Shown here: piece by piece, positions 1 through 6,567 of the stretch
How the letters are laid out: every line of letters begins with the position of its first letter
Position numbering within the stretch: position 1 is the stretch's first letter
Assembly: GCA_964644025.1 (NCBI GenBank)
Contig: CAZXVW010000218.1
Coordinates: 1 to 6,581 of the forward strand
Length of the DNA stretch: 6,581 nucleotides
DNA from: CAZXVW01 sp964644025
GTDB taxonomy: Bacteria; Acidobacteriota; Terriglobia; Bryobacterales; Bryobacteraceae
Direction: 5' to 3'
The notes under the pieces: model-generated
Told to the model about the DNA's origin: nothing
Database searches by the model: none
The model's input: the letters and a program-made list of their open reading frames with translations, nothing else
Position numbers and translations under genes: made by a program

Positions 1-2300
1 TCCACGTGGAGTTCCGCTTTGATCTTAGAGAAGTCGAACCACGGCCGGCCTTCGGCGCGCTTGCGTAGTTCGCCATTTTCCATCATCTTCAGCAGCGCGA
101 TGAGCTGTTCCCGCTGTTCCGGATCCCGCGCCGCCTGACGGGGCGTGAGACCTGCGAGGGCCGGCAGGGCCCTGTCCGGCCAATTCTGGTAATGCTCGTC
201 CATCTGCTGCTGAATTAGCTGGTGCTGGAGTTCGGGCGGAATCTCGGGGCGGGATTCTTCCGGCGGGCGCTGCGGGCGGTTTCGCATGGCGACGTTGAGG
301 CTCTGAAAGTCCTGGAGCCTCTCCTTCACTGATTCCCCGGCCAGTTCGCGGATCAGGGCCGTGCCGCGCTCCAGACGCTGGCGCGAAACGCACTCGAGTA
401 CCAGCTCATCGCCTTCGACGCGGAGGTTGCCGAGAACCCGGCGCGGCCGGTTCCCGCTTTCCGGTGTTTCAAACCAGCTCAGGATAATGGCGCCATTCTC
501 TTCTTCCCGGGCGCCGAGTACCGGGGATGCCTCCAGCGCGTTGAGAAGCGCTTGCCGGTCGAGCACCTGGAAGGTGGCCTTGGAAAAGACGACTTCATCG
601 CCTTCCGGCGTCCGGATTTGCAGGTTGTCTTGCCACTCCTGCGCCATCTGCAAGCACTTGTTCCGCAACCGGTGGCTGTTGGCCCGCAGGTACGGGATCC
701 AATCCAGTCCGCTCGCCTCGCGATCGGCGAGGATCCAAGCGTGCAGCCCCGGAAGCAAATTGAGGGGCACGCGCAGCCCAACCGCCGTGAAGACCTTGCG
801 GTCCCCGTCATTGCGAACCCGGGAAAGCAGGCAATCCCATTGGACCAGCGTGCGGGAAGTACTGACATCGTGGACGAAGAAGGTGCCGCCGAGCAGCAGG
901 TCTTTCAGTTCCGCCCCGGTACCTGGCTCTACGCGCTGGACCTCGAAGAGACTATAACGGCTGGTGAGCCAGTCTTCGAGCGCGGCGCGGTCTTCCGCCG
1001 AGAGCGTTTCGCGGTTCCGGTCCAGGAATTCCTCGGTGACCGGGCGGCCGAAACGCCGGGGCGGGAAATCGTTCAGCACCCAGTCAAAGAAGCTGATCTG
1101 GTCGGTGTCGGAGAGTTCGGCGGGAGGGGAGCCGCCGAAGAAGAGTTTGAGCGCCCGCTTCATTTCCCCGGTTTCGACGTGCTTCTGGAAGAACTCGATG
1201 AGCATCCGGCTGACGCGCGCGTCTTGCGCCAACGGTTCTTCGGGACTTGCTTGGGCCGCGGCGTCGTCGCGTTCGCGTCGCTCATCCTCGGCAAGGTGGC
1301 ACTTCTTGTACTTCTTCCCGCTGCCGCACCAGCAGGGGTCGTTACGGCCCGGCCGCGCGGGCCTGGAGCGGGAAGGTTCGGCGGAATTGAATTCCAGTGC
1401 TTCATCCTCGTCCCACACCTGCTCGTCGTAAGGGGGCACGCAACAGAAGTCTTCCACTGTCAGTTCCGGGTCGGGGGGGACGAGTTCCTCCAGTTGAGGA
1501 ATCACCTCGGGGCGCCGTTCCGCGATTCGCCACGCCGCCCAGGTGGCTGCCTCCGCCACCGGATCGTGCGGCGCCTCCGCGATCTCGAGCAGGTCCGGCA
1601 CCAGGGCGGGATCCCCGATCTCGCCCAACAAGGCCAGCGCCGCTTCCGCCGAGACCGGCCGCACCGCCGCGGCACTTTCCCGCGCCCATCCCCGCACGAT
1701 TCCGGTCAGCAAGGGCTTGCACTCGGTCCCATGGCCGAGAATGGCCTGCACGGTTTCCGGAGCGATGCCGTCGCTCGGCACGTCGATCAGTTCCTGGATC
1801 AACCGGAGGGGGCGCAACTCCTCGGTGACTCTTTCCGGCTCGCCCGGCCGCGCCAGAGCCAGCTTCAGAATCGCCGCGGCGAGCGTCTCCGGGTCCACGT
1901 CCCGCGAGTTCTCGCTGAGCTGCCCGCGGAGGTTGTCGAGAAACTTTTCCACCACGCGGTCGCTCCGGTCGGGGTCCTGAAGCATCCGGTGAATGGCCAG
2001 GAAGGAGAGGCTGTGGGCAAGCTCGGGATCTGTCGCGTTTCTGGTCAGCGATTGCCAGAGCAGGGTGTAGGTTTCGCTCTGGCATGGATTGGCCGCCAAG
2101 GCGCGCCAGTAGTAGTTCTGCGCCGTGCTGACCTCGCCTTTGTCCTCGCAGGCCCGGCCTACGAGAAGCAGGGCGATATAGTCGTGCGGGTCGACAGTTA
2201 GCACTTGCCGAAAGGCTTGCTCGACGTCTATGTCCCCGCTTTCCATCTGGCGCAGCAGCTCACGCCGGTGCTCGACCATTTCTTCGGTTGGAAATAGCAC
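1..2300 (-). CDS. SEC-C zinc-motif protein with TPR-like and HEAT-like helices and an antitoxin-like C-terminus (3' end outside window)
   Basis: The minus-strand frame is open from 2300 through base 1, giving at least 766 residues without a stop. Numbering from GTG 2300, residues about 40-73 look like a TPR unit and 215-275 like HEAT-type paired helices. An acidic linker (about 291-304) leads to a textbook SEC-C motif at 318-336, GRNDPCWCGSGKKYKKCHL, with zinc ligands C323, C325, C334 and H335. Residues about 421-540 form a mixed alpha/beta stretch that I recall from other large SEC-C proteins but cannot name. Residues about 704-744 (YQNWPDRALPALAGLTPRQA and following) resemble the toxin-binding end of Xre/MbcA/ParS antitoxins. 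The final FDFSKIKAEL suggests the true end lies just past the window. The GTG is preferred because AGGA sits 8 nt upstream; ATG 2279, seven codons in, has no spaced ribosome site. An in-frame TAG lies just upstream. There is no signal peptide, so it is cytoplasmic. SEC-C usually binds zinc and mediates protein contacts; the exact role is unknown. Confidence 0.88.
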   Translation of the reverse strand, partial: MLFPTEEMVEHRRELLRQMESGDIDVEQAFRQVLTVDPHDYIALLLVGRACEDKGEVSTAQNYYWRALAANPCQSETYTLLWQSLTRNATDPELAHSLSFLAIHRMLQDPDRSDRVVEKFLDNLRGQLSENSRDVDPETLAAAILKLALARPGEPERVTEELRPLRLIQELIDVPSDGIAPETVQAILGHGTECKPLLTGIVRGWARESAAAVRPVSAEAALALLGEIGDPALVPDLLEIAEAPHDPVAEAATWAAWRIAERRPEVIPQLEELVPPDPELTVEDFCCVPPYDEQVWDEDEALEFNSAEPSRSRPARPGRNDPCWCGSGKKYKKCHLAEDERRERDDAAAQASPEEPLAQDARVSRMLIEFFQKHVETGEMKRALKLFFGGSPPAELSDTDQISFFDWVLNDFPPRRFGRPVTEEFLDRNRETLSAEDRAALEDWLTSRYSLFEVQRVEPGTGAELKDLLLGGTFFVHDVSTSRTLVQWDCLLSRVRNDGDRKVFTAVGLRVPLNLLPGLHAWILADREASGLDWIPYLRANSHRLRNKCLQMAQEWQDNLQIRTPEGDEVVFSKATFQVLDRQALLNALEASPVLGAREEENGAIILSWFETPESGNRPRRVLGNLRVEGDELVLECVSRQRLERGTALIRELAGESVKERLQDFQSLNVAMRNRPQRPPEESRPEIPPELQHQLIQQQMDEHYQNWPDRALPALAGLTPRQAARDPEQREQLIALLKMMENGELRKRAEGRPWFDFSKIKAELHV
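69..191 (-). other. Xre/MbcA/ParS antitoxin-type C-terminal segment (DUF2384-like)
   Basis: Residues about 704-744 carry a W-P-D-x-A-L-P-A-L-x-G-x-T-P-R-Q-A core, then D-P-E-Q-R and a helix ending in LLKMMENGE. This recalls the segment by which Xre/MbcA/ParS antitoxins contact RES-type toxins. No helix-turn-helix precedes it, and no RES toxin is coded in the window. In SEC-C proteins this segment probably serves as a general protein-binding helix pair. The assignment rests on pattern memory, not a profile search. Confidence 0.6.
1293..1349 (-). other. SEC-C zinc-binding motif within the large minus-strand gene
   Basis: The encoded residues 318-336 show C-x-C-x8-C-H followed by leucine, with the typical G-R-N-D-P-C start and G-S-G-K-K-Y-K-K-C core. 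This matches the SEC-C motif first known from the SecA C-terminus, where it binds zinc and contacts SecB and ribosomes. In standalone proteins it is a general interaction tag. The protein has no SecA ATPase motifs, so it is not SecA. Confidence 0.93.
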
Positions 2301-2308
2301 GATCTGGT

Positions 2309-2312
2309 TCCT
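2309..2312 (-). promoter_or_regulatory. Candidate ribosome binding site AGGA for the SEC-C gene
   Basis: Minus-strand AGGA is followed by 8 nt and then GTG at 2300. It decides between the GTG start and the ATG at 2279, which is preceded only by GAAGAA directly abutting it. The match is short, so the choice is tentative. Confidence 0.45.
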
Positions 2313-2321
2313 GGTGCCTTC

Positions 2322-2330
2322 ATTCTAGCA
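2322..2330 (-). promoter_or_regulatory. Candidate extended -10 promoter (TGC-TAGAAT) for the SEC-C gene
   Basis: The minus strand reads TGCTAGAAT, which is the extended -10 pattern TGnTATAAT with one mismatch in the hexamer. No good -35 box stands 17 nt upstream (CGGCCG is there), which extended -10 promoters tolerate. Transcription would start near 2315, leaving a leader of about 15 nt that still contains the AGGA site. This is a sequence match only, in a GC-rich gap where such an AT-rich hexamer stands out. Confidence 0.4.
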
Positions 2331-2343
2331 GCGAACGCCGGGT

Positions 2344-2355
2344 CCGGCCGGCCGG
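2344..2355. repeat. 12-bp CCGG-repeat palindrome
   Basis: CCGGCCGGCCGG is three tandem CCGG units and is fully palindromic. It lies upstream of the candidate -10 element, overlapping where a -35 box would fall. It could be an operator or simply low-complexity GC sequence; nothing else supports a binding site. Confidence 0.35.
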
Positions 2356-2363
2356 CAGCCGAG

Positions 2364-2384
2364 GGCCGCCTGAGGGAGGCGGCC
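2364..2384 (-). repeat. Perfect GC-rich inverted repeat (7-bp stem, 7-nt loop)
   Basis: On the minus strand GGCCGCC is followed by a TCCCTCA loop and GGCGGCC. It lies 40 bp past the isomerase stop and could help end or stabilise the upstream transcript. No run of T follows the stem on the minus strand, so it is not a classic intrinsic terminator. A chance hairpin in GC-rich DNA is also possible. Confidence 0.5.
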
Positions 2385-2423
2385 GTGACAGGCACGGGTC
2401 TCATGCCCGGTCATCCGGACGAT

Positions 2424-3284
2424 TCAAGCCGCAGCCAGTCCGCGGAGGTTCCAGCCGCAAATCACGCTGGCCAGGAACTTGTCGCCGTTGGGTCCGGGCC
2501 AGTGCGTCTCCAGGCTGATGTAGCCCTGATAGCCGTCAGCCAGCAGTGCGGCGATCTGCCCGCGCCAGTCCACCGCGCGGGTTCCCAGCGGTCCCCAGAC
2601 CGGCGTGCCGCCTTCCAGGTGACAGTCCTTGGCGTGGACGTGCACGATGCGGCCGGGCGGCAGCGCGCGGTAGCCGTCCGGGAAGGGCGTTTCGCCGGAG
2701 ACAAGCGCGTTGGCCGGGTCCCAGACTACTTTCAGATTCGGGTGATCCAGCGCCGCCAGCACCTTCGCCGTCTCCGCGCCGGTGGCGATGTTGCAGGCGT
2801 GTTCGTTTTCCAGGCCGATGATGAGATCATGTTCGGCCGCTTTCCGGGCCAGCTCGCCCAGCGCTTCGACGACGCCGTCGAAACACTTCTCCGGCTCCAC
2901 CGTCCGCCAGAAGGAGAACACGCGGATGATCTTCGCGCCGGCTTTTTTCGCAATCTCGAAGGCGCGCTCGGCCAGCCGCGGCTGGTCTTCGTAGGTGTGC
3001 CTGGCGGCAAACATGTCTTGCTGGAAGCGGTGATCCACTTCGGGAGCGCCGGGCAGCACGCACTTGAGCAACGGGGAGGCGATCGCGATGACCTTCATTC
3101 CCCTCCGGCGCACCAGCGCGAGCGCCCGGTCCAGTTCTTCGTCGGAAATATCGATGATGTTCTTGCCGCCGATCATGCGCAGCTCAGCCGCCTGCATGCC
3201 GGTGGCGCTCATCGCCTCGAGCGCTTTTTCCAGCTCCGGCGAGTATTCGTCCGTGATCGCAGCAATGGGGATTTTCGGTGTCAT
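2424..3284 (-). CDS. Sugar phosphate isomerase/epimerase family protein (xylose isomerase-like TIM barrel)
   Basis: This 286-residue protein has the make-up of the AP-endonuclease-2/xylose-isomerase-like TIM barrel family, with about the usual length. It opens with a first strand and helix (IPIAAITDEYSPELEKAL), a second strand ending in AAELR, and an IASPLLKC segment. The expected divalent-metal ligands are visible on later strands: E159 in GLENEH, D189 in VWDPAN, H215 or H217 in HVHAKD, and E259 in SLETHW. Such enzymes interconvert sugars, keto-sugars or inositol derivatives in the cytoplasm; the substrate cannot be read from sequence. There is no signal peptide. ATG 3284 is preferred because GAGAAG lies just before it and the first strand follows at once. 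ATG 3296, which overlaps the upstream stop as ATGA, would add MRRS and has no ribosome site. The gene is almost certainly cotranscribed with the upstream exported-protein gene. Confidence 0.9.
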   Translation of the reverse strand: MTPKIPIAAITDEYSPELEKALEAMSATGMQAAELRMIGGKNIIDISDEELDRALALVRRRGMKVIAIASPLLKCVLPGAPEVDHRFQQDMFAARHTYEDQPRLAERAFEIAKKAGAKIIRVFSFWRTVEPEKCFDGVVEALGELARKAAEHDLIIGLENEHACNIATGAETAKVLAALDHPNLKVVWDPANALVSGETPFPDGYRALPPGRIVHVHAKDCHLEGGTPVWGPLGTRAVDWRGQIAALLADGYQGYISLETHWPGPNGDKFLASVICGWNLRGLAAA

Positions 3285-3296
3285 AGATCTTCTCAT
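3282..3296 (-). promoter_or_regulatory. Stop/start junction with two candidate start codons
   Basis: The minus strand reads ATGAGAAGATCTATG. The first ATG overlaps the TGA stop of the upstream gene (ATGA). The second ATG is 12 nt downstream, with the purine-rich GAGAAG between them acting as a weak ribosome site. Either start places the two genes within -4 to +8 bp, a spacing typical of translational coupling. Confidence 0.7.
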
Positions 3297-6200
3297 TCAG
3301 TGTAAGCCACTGCGCGGGCGGAGGGGTCTGGCGCGGGGACAAGCCTCGCCGCCAGCGGAGGCACGAGCCGGCGGGCCGGCCGGGTGTTGTAGCGCTGGCG
3401 GTAGGCGCGGTGAAAAGCGTCGTCCGGGTAGGACTCCGAGGCCGGGTACGGATAGCCGCTCATGCCGTGGAACGGCAACGGTTCCACCGATTCCGAGTAA
3501 GCCGTGTTCGGATCCTGGTCCTTTTCCCAGCCTTCGACTCCCAGGATGAAGTCGCGCTTCCAGCCTTTGGCCAGCGGCGGCAGGGCCGCGGCATTGAAGC
3601 GCAGCCGGATTTCATCGCCGGCGGCTAGAATCACGAAACGGTCGTCGACTTCATCGAGCAACTCGGTGACTTCGCCGTAGCGCGTGTAATATCCGGGCGT
3701 CTGGTTGAAAATCGCCACCGGGTCCAGCCATTCATAGATGAACCTCTGCGGCTGCCGGCCGTCACGGGAAACGCGAACGGTGGCGAAGCCGCGGTAGCGC
3801 AAGCCGGCCGAGTCACTGGTGAGCGCGGTGACGCGCACCGGCGGGTCCTGGGCGCCCTCGGCCAGGAACGCTTCGTCCCAGTACAGGCACATGTTGGTGA
3901 CGATCCTGACCTGCCGGGACTTGCCGGGAAACTTGCCCGCCAGATCCACCACGATGGGGCGCGGCATGCCCGAGGGCACGCCCATGTTTTCGACCACTGT
4001 CCGCCACTGTCCGCGCTCGTCCTTGACCTGAACGGAGGGCATTTGCAGGCCCCCGGTGCCCTCCTGCGCAAAGCCCATGTAGATGCTCCCCTCCGACCAG
4101 TCGGTCCAGCCGTGGAGCACGAGCACGGCGTCGTTGCGGGGAGCCGCCTGGGGCCCAAAATCGAGCTCGAGGGTATGCGGCTCGGCCACGCCGGGCCGGG
4201 GACGCTGGAAGTCGTCCGGATACCAGTGGTCGCGCCGGAGCAGGCGCGCGCGGACATCCTGCCCCTTCCCGGTGCGGGCCGCCACCGGGTAGTAGCGCTT
4301 TCCGACGCCATACAAACGCAGGTCCGGAAACGGTGGATCCTGAAACTTCTCGTTGGTAAAGATGTCTATGCCGGCGAGATGATCCACGGCGAGGAGTTGA
4401 ATCCGGTCCAGATAAGCCACCTCGGCCAGCTCCTGGGTGATGCGGATTTCGTAGGCGCCGTTGCGCGGAACGAGCGTCGGCCGGGGTATCTGAACATATT
4501 CGTTGGAATCGCCGGGGAAATAGGAATTCTCACCCGATTTCACTCCGAGCAGGGCCACGCCGAGCACGTCGGCGATGAACTGGAACTTCCGCCCATTCCA
4601 GGCCCAGACCATGGGGCAGGAGCCCGACAGCCGTTCCTCCTCCTCGTAGCGGAAGGCGTGGTTGGCCGCCTGCAGCATTTCGTTCTGGATCATGCCGTTG
4701 GGCCAGGTGATCCGGATCGTGTCGACTTTCGGGTCGCCGTCAACGCCGAACAGCAGTGGCATTCCCTGGTAGACCTTTTTCTGGTACCGGGTACCGGCTT
4801 TGATCTCCACCACCGCCCCGGCGGCCAGTTTCGGGGCTTTCTTGCCGAGCAGCGTCAGGCATAACCACTTGTTCCTCGTGGGCGTCTGGTTTTCGAGCAA
4901 ATGGACTGAGCCATCCTCTGCCACCAGCGCCAGGTCCTCGCGGTGGTCGGAGTCGAAATCAGCCGCTGCGCCGGCCACGGCCGGGGGCAACTGCGGCACG
5001 GGAACGCCCGGGGCAAACTTGTCCAGCCCGGCGTTGCGGTAGACGCGGCCGCCGGCCACCAGATCCTGGCGGCCGCGGTTTTCCAAGTCCGCGAACAGCG
5101 GCACGCCCTCGGCCGGGATCTCGACCGGAGCCAGTTCCCCGTTCCGGTTGGCCAGCAAGCCCACCTTTCCGCCGGCCGTGTAAGCGAGGTCGATCCGGCC
5201 GTCATTGTTAAAGTCCACCGCCACCAGGCCACGGGCTCCGGCTGGGACGGCCTCGACCGGGCGGGCATCGTAGACGCCGCCGAGCCGGTCCTTGTACAGC
5301 ACGCCGCATTCGCCGGCCCGGCTCACGAGCAAGTCCATGCCTTTTGTGTCGGGGATGAGGCGAAAGACGACCGCGCCGGCGACCTTGCCGGGCGCGAACG
5401 GAAAAGCCTTCGTGTAGTCAACGAAGCCCGCCGCGCCCTGGTTGCGCAGCAGCGCGCTGTCGGCGCCGAGCAGGAACAAGTCGGGATCGTTGTCATGATC
5501 GAAGTCGAGCCACGCCGCCCGCTCGAAACGGCGCCGGGGAAGTGCCGCGTTCTGCCGCTGGAACCTGCCGCCGGTGTTGCGCAGCAGAACCGGCCCGCCG
5601 GCGGTCACCACGCAGAGATCCATCCGCCCGTCGTTGTCGTAGTCGGCGGCGGCCGCGGCGATCACGTCTTTCAGGGAGGCCAGCGCCGCGTCGCGCGCGG
5701 ACTTGCCGCCGTTGAGAAACAGCGCCGCGCCCCGGGACGACCAGGCCAGCAGGTCCGGGCGCCCGTTGCCGTCGGCATCGAGGGCGAGCAGGCCGGCGGT
5801 GGAGGCGTCGGCTGATGCGGCCAGCTTCACGTCCTTGAATTTCAGCGCGGGCGCCGGTGTGCCGGCGGCGGCCGTTGACCGGATGGGCTCGTAAATCTCG
5901 GAGTAAAAACTCCAGTTCATGTCCTCGGCCACCGCGGCTCCTTTTTGTGCGGCCTTGATCCGTTTGAAGATCTCCAGTTGTTCGGCGGCCTTCTCCTTCT
6001 GCCCCGCTTGCCGGTAGGAGTTGAAGAGCTGGAAGTGCGGGGCGGCGAGGCTCGGATCCAACTCGGTGGCGAGCTGGAATTTCTTCAGCGCGTCGGCCAC
6101 GCGGTCCTTGCGCTTGTAAAGGACCCCGAGGTTGTACTGGGTCACCGCCTCGCGCGGCACCAGCTTCGCCATTTGCTCCAACTGCTGGATGGCGCGGTCG

Positions 6201-6556
6201 AAATCGCCGAGCTTCTTGTACTCGATACCGAGGTTGAACCAGGTGTGCGGGATCGACGGGTCCTGTTTCTGGACCTTTTGCAGCTCGGCCAGCGCTTCCG
6301 GGGTCTTGCCGGCGCCGAGCAGCGCGACGGCGTAGTTAAGCCGGTCGCGCGCCGAGTCCGGCGCCAGCTCCAGCGCCTTGCGGAATTCCTCGACGGCCTC
6401 TTTCTTCTTCGTGGGGTTTTCAAAGTAAGCCTTGCCCAGGTTCCGGTGCCGCGCCAGTTGTTCCTGCTTCACGGCATCCGAATCCGCCGCGGTGAGCAGC
6501 GCCAGCCCGAGGCATGCCACCGCCAGCAGCGCCAGCCAGACTCTTGGAATGCTCAT
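3293..6556 (-). CDS. Exported TPR / FG-GAP beta-propeller / ASPIC-UnbV-like protein with large uncharacterised C-terminus
   Basis: The protein has 1087 residues. Residues 1-28 form a signal peptide (positive R5, hydrophobic core, likely cleavage after TAA near 24 or SDA near 28), so it should be periplasmic or secreted. About five TPR units fill residues 36-204. Residues about 250-556 hold FG-GAP/VCBS calcium-loop repeats of the D-x-D/N-x-D-G-x-x-D-L type, starting at D260, D305, D351, D448, D490 and D533, with a degenerate one near 400: seven at 42-49 residue steps, as in a seven-bladed propeller. Residues 562-628 resemble the ASPIC/UnbV module, ending in the hallmark ITWPNG. Residues about 641-1087 are an aromatic-rich region of unknown function. 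The start has AAGGA 6 nt upstream. TPR and propeller parts suggest protein or glycan binding; no catalytic motif is visible. The isomerase gene follows immediately. Confidence 0.92.
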   Translation of the reverse strand: MSIPRVWLALLAVACLGLALLTAADSDAVKQEQLARHRNLGKAYFENPTKKKEAVEEFRKALELAPDSARDRLNYAVALLGAGKTPEALAELQKVQKQDPSIPHTWFNLGIEYKKLGDFDRAIQQLEQMAKLVPREAVTQYNLGVLYKRKDRVADALKKFQLATELDPSLAAPHFQLFNSYRQAGQKEKAAEQLEIFKRIKAAQKGAAVAEDMNWSFYSEIYEPIRSTAAAGTPAPALKFKDVKLAASADASTAGLLALDADGNGRPDLLAWSSRGAALFLNGGKSARDAALASLKDVIAAAAADYDNDGRMDLCVVTAGGPVLLRNTGGRFQRQNAALPRRRFERAAWLDFDHDNDPDLFLLGADSALLRNQGAAGFVDYTKAFPFAPGKVAGAVVFRLIPDTKGMDLLVSRAGECGVLYKDRLGGVYDARPVEAVPAGARGLVAVDFNNDGRIDLAYTAGGKVGLLANRNGELAPVEIPAEGVPLFADLENRGRQDLVAGGRVYRNAGLDKFAPGVPVPQLPPAVAGAAADFDSDHREDLALVAEDGSVHLLENQTPTRNKWLCLTLLGKKAPKLAAGAVVEIKAGTRYQKKVYQGMPLLFGVDGDPKVDTIRITWPNGMIQNEMLQAANHAFRYEEEERLSGSCPMVWAWNGRKFQFIADVLGVALLGVKSGENSYFPGDSNEYVQIPRPTLVPRNGAYEIRITQELAEVAYLDRIQLLAVDHLAGIDIFTNEKFQDPPFPDLRLYGVGKRYYPVAARTGKGQDVRARLLRRDHWYPDDFQRPRPGVAEPHTLELDFGPQAAPRNDAVLVLHGWTDWSEGSIYMGFAQEGTGGLQMPSVQVKDERGQWRTVVENMGVPSGMPRPIVVDLAGKFPGKSRQVRIVTNMCLYWDEAFLAEGAQDPPVRVTALTSDSAGLRYRGFATVRVSRDGRQPQRFIYEWLDPVAIFNQTPGYYTRYGEVTELLDEVDDRFVILAAGDEIRLRFNAAALPPLAKGWKRDFILGVEGWEKDQDPNTAYSESVEPLPFHGMSGYPYPASESYPDDAFHRAYRQRYNTRPARRLVPPLAARLVPAPDPSARAVAYTE
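3296..4636 (-). other. Aromatic-rich C-terminal region of unknown function
   Basis: Encoded residues about 641-1087 contain ten tryptophans against seven in the preceding 640. Distinctive segments are CPMVWAWNGRKFQFIADVLG (647-666), HGWTDWSEG (816-824), LYWDEAFL (891-898), YYTRYGEVTELL (956-967), KGWKRDFILGVEGWEKD (998-1013) and VEPLPFHGMSGYPYP (1024-1038). I recall similar segments in other long bacterial TPR/FG-GAP proteins but know no assigned function. Beta-rich composition suggests one or more beta-sandwich folds. Confidence 0.6.
4673..4873 (-). other. ASPIC/UnbV-like module
   Basis: Encoded residues 562-628 begin NKWLCLTLLGK, contain the GAVVEIKAGTRYQKKV strand pair and end VDTIRITWPNG, matching the order of the ASPIC/UnbV domain found after FG-GAP repeats (as in CRTAC1-like proteins). 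It diverges in the centre: the usual Y-S-Q and F-G-L-G segments read as MPLLFGVDGD. Confidence 0.75.
4889..5809 (-). other. FG-GAP/VCBS seven-repeat beta-propeller
   Basis: Encoded residues about 250-556 contain acidic loops DADGNGRPD (260), DYDNDGRMD (305), DFDHDNDPD (351), DFNNDGRID (448), DLENRGRQD (490) and DFDSDHRED (533), plus LIPDTKGMD (400), which keeps the spacing but lacks most ligands. Loops 260, 305, 351 and 448 look able to bind calcium; 490 and 533 are weaker. Confidence 0.85.
5945..6451 (-). other. TPR array (about five units)
   Basis: Encoded residues 36-204 split into units of about 33-34 residues starting near 36, 70, 104, 138 and 171. Each shows the typical pattern, for example W-F-N-L-G-I-E-Y then D-F-D-R-A-I-Q-Q-L and Q-Y-N-L-G-V-L-Y then A-D-A-L-K-K-F. 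Such superhelices bind peptides or partner proteins, here outside the cytoplasm. Confidence 0.88.
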
Positions 6557-6562
6557 GGTGAA

Positions 6563-6567
6563 TCCTT
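6563..6567 (-). promoter_or_regulatory. Ribosome binding site AAGGA for the exported-protein gene
   Basis: Minus-strand AAGGA is followed by the 6-nt spacer TTCACC and ATG 6556. Spacing and match are good, and the start is directly followed by a signal peptide, so this start is well supported. Confidence 0.75.

Larger units (their letters stand above)
2301..2423. other. Intergenic gap between the isomerase and SEC-C genes
   Basis: These 123 bp separate two genes on the same strand. From right to left the gap holds a perfect 7-bp GC inverted repeat (2364-2384), a 12-bp CCGG palindrome (2344-2355), the candidate extended -10 element (2322-2330) and the AGGA site (2309-2312). No small gene or RNA with convincing features is visible. 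Confidence 0.7.

Noticed and set aside
69..191. A toxin-antitoxin module
   Set aside because: Only an antitoxin-like segment is visible, fused to a large protein without a helix-turn-helix, and no toxin gene lies in the window.
1402..2085. A 227-codon minus-strand frame overlapping the SEC-C gene
   Set aside because: It is Arg/Gly-rich without domain features and lies in another frame of the same strand, inside a gene with clear TPR-, HEAT- and SEC-C-type content.
552..2201. A 549-codon open frame on the plus strand opposite the SEC-C gene
   Set aside because: Its translation is rich in Arg, Gly and Pro with no recognisable domain, while the opposite strand encodes clear motifs across the same span. 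Long antisense frames are common in GC-rich codon usage.
2364..2384. Reading the GC hairpin as an intrinsic terminator
   Set aside because: No T-tract follows the stem in either direction, so only a hairpin is claimed.
2385..3305. A 306-codon plus-strand frame opposite the isomerase gene
   Set aside because: The minus strand encodes a complete TIM-barrel protein with metal ligands; the plus frame shows no domain and mirrors its codon periodicity.
4043..5815. Two plus-strand frames (4043-4864 and 4943-5815) opposite the propeller gene
   Set aside because: Both are low-complexity shadows of the FG-GAP and C-terminal coding sequence, with no convincing domain.
6512..6523. Possible lipobox (AVAC) in the exported protein's signal sequence
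   Set aside because: The -3 residue is alanine, and the hydrophobic core continues well past the cysteine, so type I cleavage near residues 24-28 fits better.
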